DNA of 64,000 nt from RPQJ01 sp963762315 (GCA_963762315.1 CAVXKO010000004.1:992001-1056000), one strand, 5' to 3'; counted from the stretch's first letter, positions 6,924 through 15,968 are shown. The notes: generated by a model not told the origin, from the letters alone. Numbers and translations are program-made.

Positions 6924-9809
6924 ATGAGCGAACCTAAAGCAATGCTTTCGGCGACCCCGCTGGCGGCGGGCAACGACGCGTACGTCGAGGCGATGTACGA
7001 GCAATTCCTGGCCAACCCGGAGTCGGTGAACCCGAACTGGCGCGCCTATTTCGTGGGCCTGGGCGGCCACGGGCAGGACGTTGCCCACGGCCCCCTGATC
7101 GATGCGCTGGCGCAGCGCGCGAAGGTCGCGCGGCCGGCCACCGTGGCGGCGACGGGCACCACGCCCGCGCCGGACAGTGCGGCCAAGCAAGGCGCCGTGT
7201 CGCGCATGATCCAGATCTACGCGAACCGCGGGCACCTGATCGCGAACCTCGATCCGCTCGGGCTTACGGTGCGCCCCGTGCCGAAGGTCCTGGGACTCGA
7301 CTACCTGAACCTCGGCGAGGCCGACCTCGACACCGAATTCCACACCGGCAGCCGCAACGAAGCGATCAAGCCGCGGCTCAAGCTGCGGGAGATCATCGCC
7401 CAGCTGAAGGAAATCTACTGCGGCACGGTCGGCGCGGAATTCGCGCACGTGTCCGACGAGACTGAGCGGCTGTGGCTGCAGGACCGCTTCCAGGTCGGCC
7501 GCACGCGCCAGCATTTCCCGGCCGAGGTGCGCAAGAACATCCTCTGGGGCCTGACGATGGCGGAGGGACTCGAGCGCTACCTCGCGACGAAGTACCCCGC
7601 ACAGAAGCGTTTTTCGCTGGAAGGCGGCGACAGCCTCATCCCGCTGCTCGACGACCTGATCCAGTCGAGCGGCACGCACGGCGTCGAGGACATCGTCATC
7701 GGCATGGCCCATCGTGGCCGGCTCAACGTGCTGGTCAACGTGCTCGGCAAGGAGCCTTCGGTGCTCTTCTCGGAGTTCGAAGGCAACTACGACCTGCGCA
7801 AGCTCAAGGGCTCCGGCGACGTGAAGTACCACAAGGGTTTCTCGTGCGACGTGCGCACGCCCGGCGGCAACGTGCACGTGGCCCTCGCGTTCAACCCGTC
7901 GCACCTCGAGGTGGCGAACCCCGTCGTCGAGGGCTCGGTGCGCGCGCGCCAGGAACGCCGCGGCGACGACAAGGGCGACAAGGTGATGCCGGTGCTCCTC
8001 CACGGCGACTCGGCCTTCGCCGGCCAGGGCGTCGTCACCGAGACGCTGCAGTTCTCGCAGGTGCGGGCCTTCTACACCGGCGGCACGATCCACATCGTCA
8101 TCAACAACCAGGTGGGGTTCACGACCAGCGATCCGCGCGACCTGCGCTCGACGCTGTATTGCAGCGACGTGGCGAAGATGATCGAGGCGCCGATCCTGCA
8201 CGTGAACGGCGACGATCCGGAGTCGGTGGTGTTTGCGGCGCGCTTTGCCGCCGACTACCGCATGAAGTTCCACAAGGACATCGTGATCGACCTCGTGTGC
8301 TATCGCCGCCTCGGCCACAACGAGGCCGACGAGCCGGCGGCCACGCAGCCGATCATGTACTCGACGATCCGCTCGAAGCCGACGACGCGGCAGTTGTACG
8401 CCGAGAAGCTGGTGGCCGATGGCGTGATCGCTCCGGCCGATGCCGATGCGATGGCGAACGAATACCGGAAGGGACTTGATGAGCACAAGCCACAGGCAAG
8501 GAACGTGCTCGGCCTGATCGGCAACAAGCACACGGTCGACTGGTCGAAGTTTCACGACGTCGACTGGGCCGAGCAGGTCCGCACGGGCGTCAAGCTGCCG
8601 GTGTTGCGCGATCTCGGCCTCAGGGCGGCGACGTTCCCGCAGGGCTTCACACTCCATCGGCAGGTGCAGAAGATCGTCGACGACCGGCGCAGGATGGCGG
8701 CGGGCGAGACGATGATCGACTGGGGCTTTGCAGAGACGCTCGCCTACGCGGCCTTGCTCGACGAAGGCTACGAAATCCGCCTCACAGGCCAGGACAGCGG
8801 CCGCGGCACGTTCTTCCACCGCCACGCCGTCGGCCACGACCAGAAGACGGGCGCGACGTACATCCCGTTGAAGCACCTCAAGGCCGGGCAGCCGCGTTTC
8901 CGCGTGACGGACTCGCTGCTGTCCGAAGAAGCGGTGCTCGGCTTCGAATACGGCTACTCGACGACGGACCCCAACTGCCTCGTGATCTGGGAAGGCCAGT
9001 TCGGCGACTTCGCGAACGGTGCCCAGGTGATCATCGACCAGTTCATCAGCTCGGGCGAGGCGAAGTGGGGCCGCGTCTGCGGCCTCACGATGTTCCTGCC
9101 GCACGGCTACGAAGGGCAGGGGCCGGAGCATTCCTCTGCTCGTCTCGAGCGGTTCCTGCAACTCTGCGCGGAGAACAACATGTCGGTGTGCGTGCCGTCG
9201 ACGCCCGCGCAGATGTTCCACATGCTGCGCCGTCAGATGCTGCGTTCCTTCCGCAAGCCGCTCATCGTCATGACGCCGAAGAGCCTGCTGCGCCACAAGC
9301 TCTCCGTATCGCCGCTCGAGGAACTCGCGAAAGGCCGCTTCCTCGAGGTAATCAACGAGGTCGACGATCTCGATCCGTCGAAGGTCAAGCGGGTCGTGTT
9401 CTGCTCGGGCAAGGTCTATTTCGACCTGCTCGAGGCGCGGCGCCTCGACGACATCCGCGACGTCGCCGTCGTGCGCATCGAGCAGCTGTATCCGTTCCCG
9501 AGCGAGGACTACGCGCTGGCGCTGCGCCACTATCCGAATGCCACCGAGGTCGTGTGGTGCCAGGAAGAGCCGCAGAACCAGGGGGCGTGGTACCAGGTTC
9601 GTCACCGCCTGCAGGACGCGCTCAATCACAAGCAGGATCTCCTGTATTCCGGCCGCGCCCCGGCCGCTGCGCCGGCGGCGGGTATCCTGCAGCTGCACAC
9701 TGCGCAGCAGCAGGGCCTCGTCGCGGCAGCGCTCACCGCCACATCGAAAGAAGAGTCGGCTCGCGTGACCTCGCGTCTGCGCGTGACCGGCGGCAGGAAG
9801 AAGTCATGA
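6924..9809 (+). CDS. sucA: 2-oxoglutarate dehydrogenase E1 component
   Basis: Thiamine-diphosphate E1 of the TCA-cycle 2-oxoglutarate dehydrogenase complex; decarboxylates 2-oxoglutarate and passes the succinyl group to the E2 lipoyl arm. 961 aa, full length. Visible motifs are the N-terminal E2/E3-binding segment (NDAYVEAMYEQFLANPESVN), DIVIGMAHRGRLNVLVNVLGK, HGDSAFAGQGVVTE and HIVINNQVGFTTSDPRD of the ThDP/Mg site, HNEADEPAATQP, and the C-terminal GQFGDFANGAQVIIDQF. ATG 6924 fits family N-termini; an upstream in-frame TTG at 6894 is less likely. It overlaps sucB by ATGA. sdhCDAB is not adjacent, unlike in E. coli. Confidence 0.97.
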   Translation: MSEPKAMLSATPLAAGNDAYVEAMYEQFLANPESVNPNWRAYFVGLGGHGQDVAHGPLIDALAQRAKVARPATVAATGTTPAPDSAAKQGAVSRMIQIYANRGHLIANLDPLGLTVRPVPKVLGLDYLNLGEADLDTEFHTGSRNEAIKPRLKLREIIAQLKEIYCGTVGAEFAHVSDETERLWLQDRFQVGRTRQHFPAEVRKNILWGLTMAEGLERYLATKYPAQKRFSLEGGDSLIPLLDDLIQSSGTHGVEDIVIGMAHRGRLNVLVNVLGKEPSVLFSEFEGNYDLRKLKGSGDVKYHKGFSCDVRTPGGNVHVALAFNPSHLEVANPVVEGSVRARQERRGDDKGDKVMPVLLHGDSAFAGQGVVTETLQFSQVRAFYTGGTIHIVINNQVGFTTSDPRDLRSTLYCSDVAKMIEAPILHVNGDDPESVVFAARFAADYRMKFHKDIVIDLVCYRRLGHNEADEPAATQPIMYSTIRSKPTTRQLYAEKLVADGVIAPADADAMANEYRKGLDEHKPQARNVLGLIGNKHTVDWSKFHDVDWAEQVRTGVKLPVLRDLGLRAATFPQGFTLHRQVQKIVDDRRRMAAGETMIDWGFAETLAYAALLDEGYEIRLTGQDSGRGTFFHRHAVGHDQKTGATYIPLKHLKAGQPRFRVTDSLLSEEAVLGFEYGYSTTDPNCLVIWEGQFGDFANGAQVIIDQFISSGEAKWGRVCGLTMFLPHGYEGQGPEHSSARLERFLQLCAENNMSVCVPSTPAQMFHMLRRQMLRSFRKPLIVMTPKSLLRHKLSVSPLEELAKGRFLEVINEVDDLDPSKVKRVVFCSGKVYFDLLEARRLDDIRDVAVVRIEQLYPFPSEDYALALRHYPNATEVVWCQEEPQNQGAWYQVRHRLQDALNHKQDLLYSGRAPAAAPAAGILQLHTAQQQGLVAAALTATSKEESARVTSRLRVTGGRKKS

Positions 9810-11037
9810 CCATCGAAGTCCGCGTTCCGCAGCTTCCCGAATCCGTGGCCGACGCCACGCTGGTCGCCTGGCGCAAGCAGCCGGGCGACGCCGTCGCGCG
9901 CGACGAGAACATGGTGGATCTCGAGACCGACAAGGTCGTGCTCGAGGTGCCGGCGCCGGCGGCGGGCGTCATCAAGGAACTCAAGGTCCAGAATGGCGAA
10001 ACCGTCACCAGTGGGCAGTTGCTTGCGGTGATCGAAGAGGGTGCGGTGGCGGGACCCTCACCCGCCGTGACGGCGACCTCTCCCGCAGGCGGGAGAGGTA
10101 CCGGACCCTCACCCGCCGTGCCGGCTACCTCTCCCGCTAAAGCGGGAGAGGTAGAGAAACTGGCGCCGTCCGTGCGAAGGCTGGTCGAGGAGCACAAGCT
10201 CGACGCGACCGGCATCCCCGGCTCCGGACGCGATGGGCGCATCACCAAGGGCGACGTGCTGAGCCACCTGTCGTCGGCCGAGGCCGCGCCGGCCGCAGCG
10301 ACGCGCCGCCGCCGCTTCCTCCGGTGGCAGCAGGTTCGCGCGGCGAGCGCCGCGTGCCGATGACGCGTCTGCGCGCCCGCATCGCGGAACGCCTGGTCCA
10401 GGCGCAGTCGACCGCCGCCATGCTCACGACCTTCAATGAAGTCGACCTGAAGGCCGTCAACGAGCTGCGTGGCCGCTACAAGGAGCGCTTCGAGAAGGAA
10501 CACGGCGCGCGCCTCGGCTTCATGTCGTTCTTCGTCAAGGCGGCGGTCGAGGCGCTCAAGCGCTTCCCGCTCGTCAATGCGTCGATCGACGGCAACGACA
10601 TCGTGTACCACGAGTACTACGACATCGGAGTCGCGGTGTCCACGGAGCGCGGCCTGATCGTGCCGGTGCTGCGCAATGCCGACGCGCTGAGCTTCGGCGA
10701 GATCGAAAAGTCCGTCGTCGGGTACGCCACCCGTGCGCGCGAGGGCTCGATCACGCTCGAGGAGCTGACCGGCGGCACGTTCACCATCACCAACGGCGGC
10801 GTGTTCGGCTCGTTGCTCTCGACGCCGATCCTCAACATGCCCCAGAGTGCGATCCTCGGCATGCACAAGATCCAGGAGCGCCCGGTCGTCGTCGACGGGC
10901 AGGTCGTCGTGCGCCCCATGATGTACCTGGCGATGTCGTACGACCACCGCATCATCGACGGCAAGGACGCCGTGCAGTTCCTCGTCGCGATCAAGGATGC
11001 GCTCGAGGATCCGGCCCGCCTGCTGCTGCAGATCTGA
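9806..11037 (+). CDS. sucB: Dihydrolipoyl succinyltransferase (E2), with an apparent frameshift
   Basis: E2 core and swinging-arm subunit of the 2-oxoglutarate dehydrogenase complex. The first frame gives the lipoyl domain (LETDKVVLEVPAP; lipoyl-Lys in TDK), a linker and the peripheral-subunit-binding domain (LAPSVRRLVEEHKLDATG). It runs out of frame into TGA 10361-10363. The catalytic domain continues in another frame, from about 10300 to 11037, with RVPMTRLRARIAERL, the long acyltransferase core and the active-site SYDHRIIDGKDAVQFL (His and Asp). Adding one base in the GC-repeat region 10297-10313 restores a single frame of 411 codons, close to the ~405 aa norm. The linker also contains two palindromic repeats. 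The ATG at 10360 overlaps the premature stop as ATGA, so a split two-chain product is formally possible but unlikely to work. Confidence 0.9.
10051..10153 (+). repeat. Two tandem palindromic repeats inside sucB
   Basis: Two copies about 51 bp apart. Each starts GGACCCTCACCCGCCGTG and ends in a hairpin with arms ACCTCTCCCGC and GCGGGAGAGGT (loops AG and TAAA). They are read in the sucB frame as GPSPAVTATSPAGGRGT and GPSPAVPATSPAKAGEV, filling the lipoyl-PSBD linker. The same family occurs at 45306-45479 and 46952-47033. Confidence 0.9.
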
Positions 11038-11053
11038 CCGCAAGGACCTCACC

Positions 11054-12484
11054 ATGCCTGACAACGCTTTCGACGTCATCGTGATCGGCGCCGGCCCGGC
11101 CGGCTACCCTTGCGCCATCCGCGCCGCGCAGAACAAGCTCAAGGTGGCCTGCATCGACGAATGGAAGAACCTCGACGGCAAGTACGCCTTCGGCGGCACC
11201 TGCCTCAATGCGGGCTGCATCCCGTCGAAGGCGCTGCTCGAGTCGTCCGAGCTGTACCACCGCGCGCATTCGGAGTTCGCCGCGCACGGCATCTCCGCCA
11301 CCGGGCTCAAGTTCGATGTCGCGACCATGCAGAAGCGCAAGGCGGGCATCGTCAAGGCGTCCACGCAGGGCATCACGGGCCTGTTCAAGGCCGCAGGCGT
11401 GACCGCTCTGCAGGGTCACGGCAAGCTGCTGTCCGGTAATCGCGTCGAGTACACGGCGGCCGACGGCTCGAAGCAGGAACTCGTCGCGAAGCACGTCGTG
11501 CTGGCCTCGGGTTCGGCGCCGATGGAACTGAAGTCCGTTCCGCTCGACGGCAAGAACGTCGTCGATTCCTGGGGCGCGCTCGAATTCGACGCGGTCCCGA
11601 AGCGCCTCGGCGTGATCGGCGCGGGCGTCATCGGCCTCGAACTCGGCAGCGTCTGGCGCCGCCTCGGCTCCGAGGTCGTCGTGCTGGAAGCGATGGAACA
11701 GTTCCTGTTCATGGCCGACCAGCAGGTGGCCAAGGAGGCGCTCAAGCACTTCAAGAAGCTGGGCCTCGATGTCCGGCTCGGCGCCAAGGTGACCGGTTCC
11801 AGGCAGGGCAAGGACGGCGTCGCGCTCACGTACGCGGATGCGTCCGGCGAGCAGTCCGTGACCGTCGACAAGGTGGTCGTGGCGATCGGCCGCCGGCCCT
11901 ACACGAAGGATCTGCTCGGCGAGGGCACGGGCGTCGAACTCGACGAGCGCGGCTTCATCAAGGTCGATCACGAGTGCCGCACCGGCGCCGGAAACGTATG
12001 GGCGGTCGGCGACGTGGTGCGCGGCCCGATGCTGGCGCACAAGGGCAAGGAGGAGGGCGTGATGGTCGGCGACCTGATCGCGGGCCTCGTGTCCGAAGTG
12101 AACTACAAGCTCGTGCCGTCGGTGATCTACACGGCGCCCGAGATCGCGTGGGTGGGCCAGACCGAGGAGCAGGTGAAGGCCAGCGGCCGCGCCTACAAGG
12201 TCGGCAGCTTTCCGTTCATGGCGAGCGGCCGTGCGCGCGCGATGGAAGCGCCCGCCGGCTTCGCGAAGATCGTCGCGGCGACGGACGACGACGAGATTCT
12301 CGGCGTGCACATCATTGGCCCGATGGCGGGCGAGTTGATCGCGGAGGCCGTGCTTGCGATGGAATACTCGGCCAGCACCGAGGATCTGCAGCGCACCATG
12401 CACGCCCACCCGACACTGAGCGAGGCGCTGCACGAGGCGGCGCTCGGCGCGGACAAGCGCGCGATCGACTTCCCGAACAAGTGA
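11054..12484 (+). CDS. lpdA: Dihydrolipoyl dehydrogenase (E3)
   Basis: FAD flavoprotein that reoxidises the dihydrolipoyl arm of E2 with NAD+. 476 aa. It has the FAD dinucleotide fold VIVIGAGPAGYPCAIRAAQ, the redox disulphide GGTCLNAGCIPSK, the NAD-binding fold LGVIGAGVIGLELGSVW and the C-terminal interface motif HAHPTLSEALHEAA with the catalytic His-Glu pair. ATG 11054 matches family N-termini and lies 16 bp after sucB, so sucA-sucB-lpdA form one operon. A heptanucleotide repeat array begins five bases after its stop. Confidence 0.96.
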   Translation: MPDNAFDVIVIGAGPAGYPCAIRAAQNKLKVACIDEWKNLDGKYAFGGTCLNAGCIPSKALLESSELYHRAHSEFAAHGISATGLKFDVATMQKRKAGIVKASTQGITGLFKAAGVTALQGHGKLLSGNRVEYTAADGSKQELVAKHVVLASGSAPMELKSVPLDGKNVVDSWGALEFDAVPKRLGVIGAGVIGLELGSVWRRLGSEVVVLEAMEQFLFMADQQVAKEALKHFKKLGLDVRLGAKVTGSRQGKDGVALTYADASGEQSVTVDKVVVAIGRRPYTKDLLGEGTGVELDERGFIKVDHECRTGAGNVWAVGDVVRGPMLAHKGKEEGVMVGDLIAGLVSEVNYKLVPSVIYTAPEIAWVGQTEEQVKASGRAYKVGSFPFMASGRARAMEAPAGFAKIVAATDDDEILGVHIIGPMAGELIAEAVLAMEYSASTEDLQRTMHAHPTLSEALHEAALGADKRAIDFPNK

Positions 12485-12488
12485 GGGG

Positions 12489-12628
12489 ATGGGCGATAGG
12501 CTATAGGCTACGCCAGAATAAGGCGAGAGGTCGGCTCCGACGCATCGCCTATAGCCCATAGCCTATAGCCCATGCCTATCGCCTATCGCCCATCGCCCAT
12601 AGCCTCTTTCCTCTCGCCTATCGCCTTC
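12489..12628. repeat. Heptanucleotide repeat array between lpdA and relA
   Basis: Positions 12546-12628 are built of about twelve 7-bp units of the form (C/A)GCC(C/T)AT, one short by a base and the last three diverged. Positions 12489-12509 hold three inverted units (ATGGGCG, ATAGGCT, ATAGGCT). The two arms could pair across the central spacer of about 36 bp. The array runs into the relA 3' end: the relA stop codon (12618-12620) lies inside a unit. It fills nearly the whole lpdA-relA gap. Confidence 0.85.
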
Positions 12629-14738
12629 TTCTCGCGCTAATCACGTTCGGCAGGCCGGCGATCCGCGACAGCAGCCGGCTCAGTTCCTCGAAACCGTGCA
12701 CGCTCACGGTGAGGTCCACCTTGGCGGTGTTCTCCGCCGCGTTCGTCACCGTGTTCATCGTCTCGATGCTGATGTGCTCGTCCGCGAGCACGGCCGAGAT
12801 GTCGCGCACGAGGCCGCGCCGGTCGAACGCGTTGATCTCGATCGCGACGGCGAAGGTCCGATCCGGCGACGGCCGGCCCCAGTCCACCGCCAGGATGCGC
12901 TGGGGCTGCGCGTCCCTGAGGCGCAGCAGATTCGCGCAGGTGGCGCGATGAATGCTCACGCCGCGCCCGAGCGTGATGAATCCTGCGATCGGCTCGGGCG
13001 GCACCGGCCGGCAGCACCTCGCGATCGTGCTCATCAGGTCGCCGACGCCGTCGACGATCAGGCCGCTGGAGGAACTCTTCGCCGGGTGCTTCGGGTGCAG
13101 GCGCGGCTGCTTCGGCGGTTCCGATTCGTGGAGACGCCGCTGGATGGCGCCGGCCACCTGCGCGAGGGTCATTTCGCCCTCGCCGAGCGCCTGGTGCAGG
13201 GCGTCGGCGTTCGGCAAGCCGAGTTCCGTGAGGATCTCCGGCAGGGTCGGCGCGCGCACGCCGAGGCGATCGAGTTCGCGCTCCAGCATCTGCCGGCCCT
13301 GCTCGCGGTTCTGGCCCTCGTCGAGCTTGCGGAACCAGCTGCGGACCTTGGCGCGATTGCGCTGTGACGCCAGGAACCCGAGCGTGGGCACCAGCCAGTC
13401 GCGGCTCGGCTGCGGATGCTTGCCGGTGATGATCTCGACGGTGTCGCCGTTCGCGAGCTTGTGATCGAGCTGCACCATGCGGCCGTTCACCTTGGCGCCG
13501 CGGCAGCGGTGGCCGAGGTTCGTGTGCACGTGGTACGCGAAATCGAGCGGCGTGGCTCCCTTCGGCAGGTCGACGACCTCGCCCTTGGGGCTCAGCGCAT
13601 AGACGCGGTCCTCGAAAACCTCTGCCTGCAGGCCGCCGAGCAAGTCGGGTTCAGCGCCGTCGCGGGCAGCCGGCTCGAGCAGCTGTCGGAGCCAGTTGAT
13701 CTTCTGCTGGAAGCTCGACTCCGCCTTGCGGCCTTCCTTGTACTGCCAGTGCGCCGCCACGCCGAGTTCGGCGTGATCGTGCATCTCGCGCGTGCGGATC
13801 TGCACTTCGAGCGGGAGCTTCGCGGGCCCGACGACCGCGGTGTGCAGCGAGCGGTAGTTGTTGTCCTTCGGCGTCGCGATGTAATCGTCGAATTCGCCGG
13901 GCATGTAGGGCCACAGGCTGTGGACGAGTCCGAGCGCCGCGTAGCACTCCGCCACGTTGCTCACGATGACCCGCACCGCGAGCACGTCCATCACCTGCTC
14001 GAAGGCGAGGCCCTTGCGCTGCATCTTCCGCCAGATCGAATAAATGTGCTTGGGGCGCCCCGTGATCTCGCCTTCGATGCCGGCGGCCACGAGCGCGCTC
14101 GCGATATCGCGCTTCACGTCCTCGATGTAGCGCTCCCGCTCGTCGCGCTTGACGCGCAGCCAGCCGGCAATGCGCTTGTACTCTTCGGGCTCGCTGTAGC
14201 GGAAAGCGAGGTCCTCGAGTTCCCACTTCACGTGCCAGATGCCGAGTCGATTGGCGAGCGGTGCGTAGATCTCGCGCGTCTCCATGGCGGCCCGCTGCTG
14301 CTCCGCCGGGGTGGCGCCCTTGAGGTTGCGCAGCCGCACGAGCTGCGCCGCGAGGCGAATCAGCACCAGTCGTACGTCGGAAGCGAGCGCCAGCAGGAGT
14401 TTGCGCAGTCCCTCGGCCTGTTCCGGCTTGAGGTGGGTCCCTGGATTCCAGCCTGCCGGCACCCCGCTGTCGCCCGCGCGTTCGAGCGCTCGCGCAAGTT
14501 TCAGGGCAGGCTCGCCGAACACGTCGAGCGCAGTCGCCTCGTCGACCCCGCCGCCCTGGAGCATCGGCACCAGCAGCCCTGCGAGGAGAACCTCGTCGTC
14601 CGCCTGCAATTGAGCGAGGATGGCGGTCAACTCGAGGCTGCGCGAGACGGCCTCGGCAGCGCCGCGCCCGGCCACCCACTCGATGGCCGCCCGAACGGCA
14701 GGCGAGAGGCTGCGGATGTCGATTTCGGCGGCTTTCAC
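12618..14738 (-). CDS. relA: GTP pyrophosphokinase RelA (monofunctional ppGpp synthetase)
   Basis: Makes (p)ppGpp on starved ribosomes. 706 aa in the order degenerate HD region, synthetase, TGS (VYALSPKGEVVDLPKGATPLDFAYHVHTNLGH), helical/zinc-finger (STIARCCRPVPPEPIAGF) and ACT (DISAVLADEHISIETMNT). The HD hydrolase residues are absent from the N-terminus (LLAGLLVPMLQGGG). The synthetase has MPGEFDDYIATPK around residue 280: the EXDD motif marks RelA-type monofunctional enzymes, against RXKD in bifunctional Rel/SpoT. The start is GTG 14738 with no clear RBS. A TATGAT on the minus strand at 14752-14747 would start transcription almost at that codon. The C-terminal RRRR is encoded next to and within the flanking repeat array. 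Confidence 0.93.
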   Translation of the reverse strand: MKAAEIDIRSLSPAVRAAIEWVAGRGAAEAVSRSLELTAILAQLQADDEVLLAGLLVPMLQGGGVDEATALDVFGEPALKLARALERAGDSGVPAGWNPGTHLKPEQAEGLRKLLLALASDVRLVLIRLAAQLVRLRNLKGATPAEQQRAAMETREIYAPLANRLGIWHVKWELEDLAFRYSEPEEYKRIAGWLRVKRDERERYIEDVKRDIASALVAAGIEGEITGRPKHIYSIWRKMQRKGLAFEQVMDVLAVRVIVSNVAECYAALGLVHSLWPYMPGEFDDYIATPKDNNYRSLHTAVVGPAKLPLEVQIRTREMHDHAELGVAAHWQYKEGRKAESSFQQKINWLRQLLEPAARDGAEPDLLGGLQAEVFEDRVYALSPKGEVVDLPKGATPLDFAYHVHTNLGHRCRGAKVNGRMVQLDHKLANGDTVEIITGKHPQPSRDWLVPTLGFLASQRNRAKVRSWFRKLDEGQNREQGRQMLERELDRLGVRAPTLPEILTELGLPNADALHQALGEGEMTLAQVAGAIQRRLHESEPPKQPRLHPKHPAKSSSSGLIVDGVGDLMSTIARCCRPVPPEPIAGFITLGRGVSIHRATCANLLRLRDAQPQRILAVDWGRPSPDRTFAVAIEINAFDRRGLVRDISAVLADEHISIETMNTVTNAAENTAKVDLTVSVHGFEELSRLLSRIAGLPNVISARRRR

Positions 14739-14865
14739 GGCGCGCTATCATACCGCGCCGTTTTCCGTTCTTTCTCTTGCGGGGTCACTCTTGCCGATCA
14801 ATCCACGTGGCAGCCGGCGCTGGACGCTTCCGACGAAGAGTGTCGCCGCGACCCGTGGTCCCAGG

Positions 14866-15375
14866 GTGCGCATCCTTGGCATCGATCCCGGCTCGCAGGC
14901 GACGGGATTCGGCATCATCGACTGGGGTGGCGGCGAAGCCCGCTATGTGGCCAGCGGTGCGATCAAGACCCGGGGCGCCGACTTCCCGCCGCGCCTGCGC
15001 CAGATCTTCGAGGGCGTGCTGACCCTGATGCGTGAGTACGAGCCTGCGGAGGTCGCCATCGAGCGGGTATTCATGCATCGCAACGCAGACAGTGCCCTGA
15101 AGCTCGGGCAGGCGCGGGGCGCGGCGATCTGCGCGGCTTACTCCGCGAGCCCCGTGCTGTTCGAATATGCTCCGCGCGAGGTCAAGCTGGCCGTGGTCGG
15201 CCAGGGCGGCGCCTTGAAGGAACAAGTCCAGCTGATGGTGAAGACGTTGCTCAAGCTGCAGGGCGAGCTGAACCCGGATGCGGCCGATGCCATCGGCATC
15301 GCGCTGTGCCACGCGTATTCGCGGGAAATGCGGGCCGCCATCGGCACGCGCAAGACGACAGGAGCGAGGCGTTGA
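14866..15375 (+). CDS. ruvC: Holliday junction endonuclease RuvC
   Basis: Resolves Holliday junctions with RuvAB. The RNase-H-like fold begins RILGIDPGSQATGFG (first catalytic Asp) and continues with the Glu in VAIERVF. The last acidic residues are in NPDAADAIGIALCHAY. From GTG 14866 the product is 169 aa, near the family's usual ~173. The RBS is weak; an in-frame TTG at about 14789 would add a basic extension. ruvA begins inside its stop codon. Confidence 0.93.
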   Translation: MRILGIDPGSQATGFGIIDWGGGEARYVASGAIKTRGADFPPRLRQIFEGVLTLMREYEPAEVAIERVFMHRNADSALKLGQARGAAICAAYSASPVLFEYAPREVKLAVVGQGGALKEQVQLMVKTLLKLQGELNPDAADAIGIALCHAYSREMRAAIGTRKTTGARR

Positions 15376-15968
15376 TCGGCCACCTGCGCGGCAAGCTGGC
15401 CGCCAAGCATCCTCCGTTGCTCCTCATCGACGTGGGCGGCGTCGGCTACGAAGTCGAAGCGCCGATGTCGACGTTCTACGGCTTGCCGGCCGTCGGCGCC
15501 GAGGTCACGCTGCTCACGCACCTCGTCGTGCGCGAAGATGCCCATATCCTGTTCGGTTTCGGCACTGACCGCGAACGGAGCCTCTTTCGGGAGTTGATCA
15601 AGGTGTCGGGCGTCGGGCCGCGCATCGCGCTCGGAATCCTGTCCGGCGCCTCGGTGGATGATTTCCACCGCAGCGTCGATACCCAGGACGTCGCCGCTTT
15701 GACGCGCATCCCGGGCATCGGCCGCAAGACGGCCGAGCGCCTGATCGTCGAGATGCGCGACCGGCTCAAGGCCCTGGGCGGCGCGTCGTTTGCCCCGAGC
15801 GCAGGCGGCACGCAGGCGGCGGCGAGCCCGCAATCGGAGGCGTTCAGCGCGCTCGTGGCCCTCGGCTACAAGCCGGCGGAAGTCACGCGGCTGCTGCAGG
15901 GCTTGGATCCGTCGGTCGTCACCACCGAAGAGATGATTCGCCACGCGCTCAAGGCGGCCGCCAAGTGA
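15372..15968 (+). CDS. ruvA: Holliday junction branch migration protein RuvA
   Basis: Tetrameric junction-binding partner of RuvB, 198 aa. It has the OB-fold N-terminus (IGHLRGKLAAKHPPLLLIDVGGVGYEV), two helix-hairpin-helix motifs (LIKVSGVGPRIALGIL and LTRIPGIGRKTAERLIVEM) and the C-terminal RuvB-contact domain (ALVALGYKPAEVTRLL). The start is TTG 15372, overlapping the ruvC stop (TTGA), and it aligns with family N-termini. Translation is probably coupled to ruvC. Confidence 0.94.
   Translation: MIGHLRGKLAAKHPPLLLIDVGGVGYEVEAPMSTFYGLPAVGAEVTLLTHLVVREDAHILFGFGTDRERSLFRELIKVSGVGPRIALGILSGASVDDFHRSVDTQDVAALTRIPGIGRKTAERLIVEMRDRLKALGGASFAPSAGGTQAAASPQSEAFSALVALGYKPAEVTRLLQGLDPSVVTTEEMIRHALKAAAK

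Noticed and set aside
6849..9698. 949-codon open frame antisense to sucA
   Set aside because: It mirrors the sucA frame; GC3-rich genes leave long stop-free antisense frames. Its sequence is Arg/His/Leu-rich with no family pattern. Similar antisense frames over MFS-nusA (1151 codons) and pnp (696 codons) are rejected for the same reason.
10297..10363. Programmed ribosomal frameshift in sucB
   Set aside because: No slippery heptamer, downstream pseudoknot or stimulatory SD is visible at the switch, and E2 proteins are not known to use recoding. A missing base is simpler.
12489..12628. CRISPR array
   Set aside because: The repeat unit is only 7 bp with no spacers between units. No cas genes are nearby, and no CRISPR-like array was seen elsewhere in the window.
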